In this document: positions 1-64,000 of the stretch, piece by piece | Numbering within the stretch: position 1 is the stretch's first letter | How the letters are laid out: the number at the start of each line of letters is the position of its first letter | Source of the DNA: Lota lota | Lineage: Eukaryota > Chordata > Actinopteri > Gadiformes > Lotidae | Assembly: GCA_026745465.1 (NCBI GenBank) | Contig: JACYXH010000203.1 | Coordinates: forward strand, 1,452,501 to 1,516,500 | Direction: 5' to 3' | DNA length: 64,000 bases | Notes under the pieces: model-generated | Databases searched by the model: none | What the model was told of the DNA's origin: nothing | Seen by the model: only the letters and a program-made list of their open reading frames with translations | Made by a program: the position numbers and the translations under genes

Positions 1-312
1 TTTTGTAGCAGATAAAGCTGTTGAACAATGTTCCAGTGAAACGCTCACATCATTTGAATCAGGCCAAATGGTTCAACGTTGTTTCCACACGTCTTTTTCA
101 TACTTTTACAGTTAGTGCGAGAACTAAAAAACCAATAGATCAAGCACAAGGCTCTTCTTTTATTAATAAAGAAAAGGCAGCAAACAGAGTGAGATGTTGC
201 TGTAAACGTTAGGCCCTCATTTAACCTGAACCCGCCAACAGCCACGCTTCCCTCTGCCACAAGAACAAACAGGTCTCTTTTCCATGGATACATCAGCACA
301 TACAACACGTAC
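1..312 (-). other. tmtc2 intron 7 (partial)
   Basis: Begins with the exon 7 donor gtacgt at 312 and runs off the window. No exon or recognisable repeat is seen. Confidence 0.85.
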
Positions 313-58196
<57,884 letters not shown>

Positions 58197-58525
58197 TTCT
58201 CTCGCAACAACACTGGACAAACGCTTAAAAACGACACTGGACTAAATCAGCGCTGTTGTCTTTCGGTCCTCGTCTTTGTCAAGGTATTTCTGTGGAAACA
58301 GTCCGATGTCCCATCCTTCCGAAGTGCAGTAAGTGGATAATCCATGGGTTCATCTTCTAACCCATTTTGGGCGAGATCGAGATGTCGTCCATCCGACTGT
58401 ACCAAACAGCCAGCATTCACTGAATCCCTGACAGCATCCGCACGCCTTCAGCAGAGAAACAGCCGTGTGATACATAGCAGTCCGCCCGTAAACGTCGTGA
58501 TTGAGCCGCGAGTGGCTAGGTCTTG

Positions 58526-58535
58526 GCGCATGCGC
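58526..58535. promoter_or_regulatory. NRF1-type site (GCGCATGCGC)
   Basis: A perfect palindromic GCGCATGCGC core in context TTGGCGCATGCGCACTT matches the known NRF1 consensus. It lies about 330 bp upstream of the tmtc2 start codon, a typical distance for NRF1 sites in CpG-island promoters. Confidence 0.55.
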
Positions 58536-59415
58536 ACTTATCCAGCTCCCGACTGAATAAAGGCACGCTGGACTCCAGACACCCTCAATTAGAAAACCAG
58601 AATTTACGCTTTGCCTTGATTGATCTTTTTTATTTACTGTTGATTCTTTATTTGTGTTGACTAATTTATTAAATCCAAGAGAGGTAACAACAATGGACAG
58701 GAGTTTTAATAAGAGTCTTAATCCAGATCAGGTAATTTTTTTTTTTGATTTATTTAAAATACAAAAGCCGACCACGCAGCCGTCAATCTACTTACATAAT
58801 GTAATTATTGATGTAAATATATTGCACAATTCCAGTGGACGAATGATGGGCTTAACATTTACAAAACAAATACATACTACAGTGAAGCATGAATTAAATT
58901 GGAGTTCTTGGTGTAAAAGTAATTTCGAAAAGCCAGCGTTTCAGAGCCTGATTCAGGTCCCTGTATAAATCAGTCTCTGAAAGGATCTTTCTGGTGTAAG
59001 ATCTCAGGATCTTTCCTGGTGTAAGATCTCAGGTCCTCATGTCCTACAGGAGGAGAGTGAACTACGTTAGGTAACCGCTAGAGGGCTCGCGAGGTTAGGG
59101 TTTCAGTGCAGCGTCATACACAATAGCTTCTATGCCAAAACAACATTCGACCAAATATGAAGGGAACTTAATATTAATAATAAATATAGGCATCGCATGT
59201 CCCACTCTTATTTATTCTACTGACTAGCAATACTTGCTGACGCATTACGCCAATGCAACTATTTGCAAGACAGCGCGATGAAACGATGATGTAATCCATT
59301 ACTGGAATTTCTAAGGGCAATCACAGTAATGAAATAAACCCACACTTTGTATCATGTTATAACAAATCGATTCATAATGGATTTATAATGGAATAGCTAT
59401 AAATGCCATTTCTAT

Positions 59416-59537
<122 letters not shown>

Positions 59538-61309
59538 GGGATTCAACATTACTAATGATAATGCAAGATAGATAATGGTTGGCCAATATTTAGTTTATAT
59601 TACTTATATGTAGTTCACATTTATATAGTTTATCTGTCAATGTCTTTTACAAATTACCATCGTTGAAATCAATTATTAAATTAAAGTTGAAGTTATGGCG
59701 AATGAGAGAGAGAGCGACTATATTAAAGGGAACAGATTATGATTATGAGGGTAGTCTGATGTAAGTGACAGAGCAGTGAGACCTCCCTGAAACCTTTTTA
59801 GATCCCGAGAAATTACAGGGAGCAAACGATGTCAGGGCTCTTCTATAATTACGCTCTCAGGCCCAAATCCCTTCTGTATGGAAGAAAGGTGAGCGCTGGA
59901 GCCCAGCGTGACCAGGGCCAGAGGCGCTGGCCTGGATGATGGAGACACAGGTTGCACATCAACGGAAAAACGAATGAGAAAACCAGGACAGGAAATCTAA
60001 CACCTGAAAAGCGGCTAAACTTCTGCTCAATTCTGTCCCCACCCCTGAGAAAGTGTCAGGGTATTCCGATGACCGATTCCGAGTCGACAATATACAAATA
60101 AATGTAGTGCGGCTGCAGACTCTGTGCCTCAGCCGTTCATACAATATACGCCTTGTAGTGTTGTTCCCCTTCACTGCAATCCATTCTGGTTCTTCTGCGG
60201 CCTTCGCCTCGTAGTTTACATTACCTGGCTGTCACAGGACGGCCCCCGTCTCCTCTGCATGGCGGAGCAGCAAGAAGCGAGGCTCCAGCAGCGTTAGGGA
60301 GCACAGGGCCCCTGCTTGGTCAGCACCAGGCCCAAAGTAACTCCCGTTGGATTTAACGGCGCTGCACAGGAAGGGCTTTGCTGATGGATACGTTGAGCAT
60401 AGATGCAAGTGGAAGCCTGCACTCATCAAGCAAGCATCAGTGACATTTCCATTAATATCACTCGCCGTTCCTCTCTCCATTAGCGCGCGAGGCTATGCAC
60501 ATGGCAGCATTATTAATTGTGATTGAATCTAAGGGCCTAAAGCCGTGATTGACCATGTTGCATGAGAATTATGCAGCTGTCTAAACTAATGCATCGCTTG
60601 CTATCCTCCTCACCGCGACGGAAAGTACACAGGAAAGGTTATGAGTTATGAGTTATCCTTATGCATTTATCTTTCGCTCAATTTCTTTGTCTGCCGCCCT
60701 CCATCCCAGATAAGCACACAGACACACACGTGAACACACACATTGCATTCATAAAGGTAGTGTTTAGCAATCACACAACCTAATGGGCAGTGTGTAATGC
60801 CACATAGGACAACAATCCCCATTTAAAAAGAAGCCCATGTTTGTGAGTGATTACTGCGTTTTGACAGGACTCCTTCTCACCTTTTCATCACCTTTACAAT
60901 TAACTCATCAGCCGTGAGGAACACACAACCCTACGTTAATTAGCTTATATCGTTTACCACTCATTCGTCTCTTGAGTCCATGACAATGCTTTGAATGAAC
61001 GAGATATAATCATGCTCTGTAAGCATGGCAACACTTTGTTCCCGTTTAGCATGGAGCGGAACAGCATTGTTCGCAGGGAAGATACAGGCTTGTGTACGGG
61101 TGAATGGGGCTTGATTTATGAAGTGCTTTCAATGTGTTGAACATTTAAGCTTGTCTTTGGCTTCTCAAGTGATTTGTGTGCTGTTGATAATCAAATGTCT
61201 ATCATGGTAGGTTTCCGTTCAGCATTCTTAGTGTGACTGTGGTTTTTCCACTCATCACATCACGTCACATTATCTTGTGTCATTTCTCCACGAATACCTG
61301 CACACGAAC

Positions 61310-61393
61310 ACGGACGCACACACACGGACACACACACACACACACAAACACATACACACGGACACATAAACACACACACGAACACATACACAC

Positions 61394-61459
<66 letters not shown>
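61310..61459. repeat. imperfect (CA)n microsatellite
   Basis: CA with CGGACA, CGAACA and CATACA interruptions, then about 32 pure CA units. Confidence 0.95.
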
Positions 61460-61462
<3 letters not shown>

Positions 61463-62078
61463 GAATGGTACAATTTCCAACAGCCTGTAAAATACTGCTG
61501 GTACACCACAAAGAGCAAAGAGCAAATGTCAAGCATCAATTGTCTCCTTATTTTAAGATATTATTAAAATTCCCAACGTGACCTTGAACAGCATATCCAT
61601 CGTTTCATATTCAGAATCACTTAGCTGTCAAAGATATGGTATTTTTAAATGTCACTAATGTGGAAAGGGCAGTAGGAGCTTTCTAAATAGAGAACAATAC
61701 ATTCTTCAAGTCAAGCCCAGCGACCTCAGTTCAACCAAGTCTCATCTGTTTATGCTATGCAGACATAGGCATTCTGAAGGAATGCTGTGGCTTTCATGGA
61801 ATACCATTTTTCCTCAAGCAGCCCCAGGAAGGGGGTGGTAAGTGCAGCTGATCAGGGGGTGAGTGTGGGGGCCGTGGGGGCCGTGGGGGCCGTGGTGACA
61901 CTCTTCCCCGCATGACTACCAGCCCAGCGCCGTCCCACCAGCCCCACATCTGGGTCCTTTCAGCCCAGCAAGGAGCACTCTGCCACTGTGCTCCTCTGGA
62001 TAATGCAGTTACCCGGGCTGGAGTGAGGTCTCTCCGTGGATGAATCAACGTTCTGCACTGTGGAGACAGTTGCTGAAC

Positions 62079-62103
62079 CCCCCCCCCCCCCCCCCCCCCC
62101 CCC
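62079..62103. repeat. C homopolymer
   Basis: About 25 consecutive C. Confidence 0.9.
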
Positions 62104-62835
62104 ATTATTCCTCCTCTGACTTGTGTCAGAGGAGATCAGTTCCCCTGCCTGGGAGAAGCTGGCCAACTGATAGCTTTCGCATTTCAGGGCATGCAGATGC
62201 TCTGTGGTTTCCCCCTGAATTCGATTTATTCTGACAACAAGACGATTAAAAGTTATAAAATAAGAATTCAACTGTTTTTCTTTGCCAAGCCTACCACTAC
62301 TTACTACCCTCAGCCTTTGATCACCATCTATAGATATAAGTGGTTTCTATTATAATTTGTTTTTAAAGTTCATAAATGAGATTTCAGACAAACCCTATAC
62401 CCCAAACCCAACACCAAGAGACGTTAAACAACAATTCAGCAGCAAACCAAACGTAGAGAAGATGTATCTGAGAGCTGGTGTTGAGTCGGTACCCAGCCAC
62501 GTATGGGGTCTGTATTTTAGCATGAGGAAAAGATTGGCTGAGGTTGAAATTGATTCTTGTTCTTTCATCTGTGCTCTTGTGCGAGTGTATGTTGCAGTCC
62601 TTTTTATATGAGCACAGCGTATTTACAGCTGGCCTTCATTTGAAACACTTGGTAAGATGCCTGAATACCTCTGATGACAAGCCCAGATGATTCAAACTAA
62701 TTAGTTTGGCAGGGGCTCCAAGGGGGAGAAGCCTGTCAAGTGATGGTTTGATCGCCTCGGCTGCAACCCTCTCCTCCTCCTCTTCTCCTGTTCCTCCTCC
62801 AGGACCTCCTCCCCTGCATGCTAGTACTAACCTCA

Positions 62836-63015
62836 CCTACATTACATTTAGCAGACGCTTTTATCCAAAGCGACTTACAACCATTCATACACACATTCAC
62901 ACACCGACAGCGGATTCAACTATGCAAGGCGACAGGAGGAGCCGGGAATCAAACTAGCAACCTTCTGGTAAGAAGTCAAGCCGCTCTACGTCCTGAGCTA
63001 ACCGAGGACAAGGCC
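62836..63015 (-). mobile_element. tRNA-derived SINE
   Basis: On the minus strand the head reads like a tRNA: TTAGCTCAGGACGTAGAGCG (box A, about 62982-63001) and GCTAGTTTGATTCCCGG (box B, about 62943-62959). After about 60 bp of body comes the tail TTGTAAGTCGCTTTGGATAA (complement of 62861-62880) and AAGCGTCTGCTAAATG. That tail is abundant in teleost genomes. The intact tRNA fold is lost, so it is not a tRNA gene. Confidence 0.75.
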
Positions 63016-64000
63016 ATGAACTAAGCCGCTATCGAAGAACGGCTGGACCGTTGATGTAAGGAGACAAGATCGGGAAGTACAGTCTTACATTGGGGCACTC
63101 CAACAGGTTTTGATGATCATTATCTTACGTTTGTAGCTAACGATTCCATGTGCAGCGATTTCTACGTTAACTACTTCTTCCTCCGTTCAAGCAATCGAAT
63201 GAAAATAGGTTTTCTAAAGGTAGAGGACGTTCGTGGCACACGGGCCTCACAGGACCCCGTGACCAACACCTCTTCACACACGCTCCCCTCCCTGTCCCCC
63301 TGGGTCTTGTGGCTCCACTGACCTGGAAACACACCCCACTTTGCAGGTCAATATCTACACCATCTGGCATTTAACTAAATGTAATCCTGTGTGTGTGCGT
63401 TTTGTTTCTGTTGTACAGTATAACGACTGCACATTGGAAAATAACCATTAAGTCCCGCAGCTTTGTACAGTACTTCATTGATCGTGCTCATTGTGCCATG
63501 TAGCAGTGCTAATGCTAAGATATATCACCTCGCTCGCTAACATACTACCTGAATCATTGCGGAAATAGCAGGGTGGCTAGTCGCTGAATGCTAATGTCTC
63601 CACATTATGCAGCATAGTTTACAAATTTATTTTTCTTTCCCATCTTTGCCAACACACACACGTGCAGTATTTCTAGTTGGGTTCACCCCCTATTCTTTTC
63701 CATTTTTCTCTTGTGTACTTGCTAATTCTCCTGCTGCCGGTCTTAATCAGTCTCCAGTCGGAGGTGAAGGAAACCCACAGTGACAGACAGTTGGAGTCCA
63801 TGGTTTCAGTAGTCACAGCAACACGCTATGTGAGGTAAATGGCTAAAGCATGTTCCTCCAGCCTGCTGCTACTTCCAATATACCCTCACATTCCCCCCCA
63901 GTCTGCGTGACCCCATCGAATCAGAATCCATTTTGGTCAATTAATAGGGATGACTGCACACACAGCGACACTTACTGCTTTCAGCGGCAGAAGAACCACA

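Noticed and set aside
58654..58968. 104-codon open frame upstream of tmtc2
   Set aside because: AT-rich, no family resemblance, no splice or promoter context.
62940..63010. Possible minus-strand tRNA gene
   Set aside because: Boxes A and B are recognisable but the arms no longer pair, and the sequence continues into a SINE body and tail.

Overview
The window is vertebrate nuclear DNA, almost certainly from a ray-finned fish. It is not a compact microbial region, and no operon, CRISPR array or plasmid/phage module is present. The evidence is a multi-exon gene with GT-AG introns encoding an unmistakable TMTC2-type protein, interspersed repeats I associate with teleosts (a tRNA-derived SINE with a characteristic tail, a hAT-type element, a foldback DNA element), and a very heavy load of microsatellites and minisatellites. 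The species cannot be read from the sequence. Such repeat density is known in some teleost lineages, but that is only a hint.

One gene explains all supportable coding sequence: tmtc2, on the minus strand. Seven coding exons lie in the window: 58114-58196 (start codon), 24575-25151, 6853-7691, 5197-5311, 4599-4684, 1962-2146 and 313-391. They give about 654 codons, from the N-terminal signal anchor through the multi-pass glycosyltransferase core, DUF1736 and the first TPR repeats. The last exons, with the remaining TPRs, lie beyond position 1. Exon phases agree across every junction except inside exon 3. That exon carries one extra base near 7565, which breaks the frame and would stop translation 32 codons later. 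It is either an assembly error or a real lesion in this copy.

Layout: 1-5311 holds the TPR exons among short introns, containing a 16-18 bp GC-rich minisatellite beside exon 6, a 940-bp hAT-type element with exact 8-bp target duplications, and a 'TTCACTGGTTCAGAACCC' array. 5312-7691 holds a 9-10 bp G-rich array and exon 3. Intron 2 (7692-24574, 16.9 kb) and intron 1 (25152-58113, 33 kb) contain no convincing gene. They hold dozens of tandem arrays: a 1.47-kb 32-bp array, a 36-bp three-variant array, a 16-bp array of AP-1-like sites, a 10-bp array of splice-donor-like sites, and a palindromic array with flipped loops. A GC-rich promoter region with an NRF1-type site lies at about 57.9-58.56 kb. 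Beyond it (58.6-64 kb) is upstream intergenic DNA with microsatellites and a tRNA-derived SINE.

I found no convincing new multi-gene system. The observations most worth following are the exon 3 frameshift, the palindromic array at 39.4-39.9 kb, the hAT-type element carrying its own minisatellite, and several arrays whose unit contains a recognisable regulatory or splicing motif.
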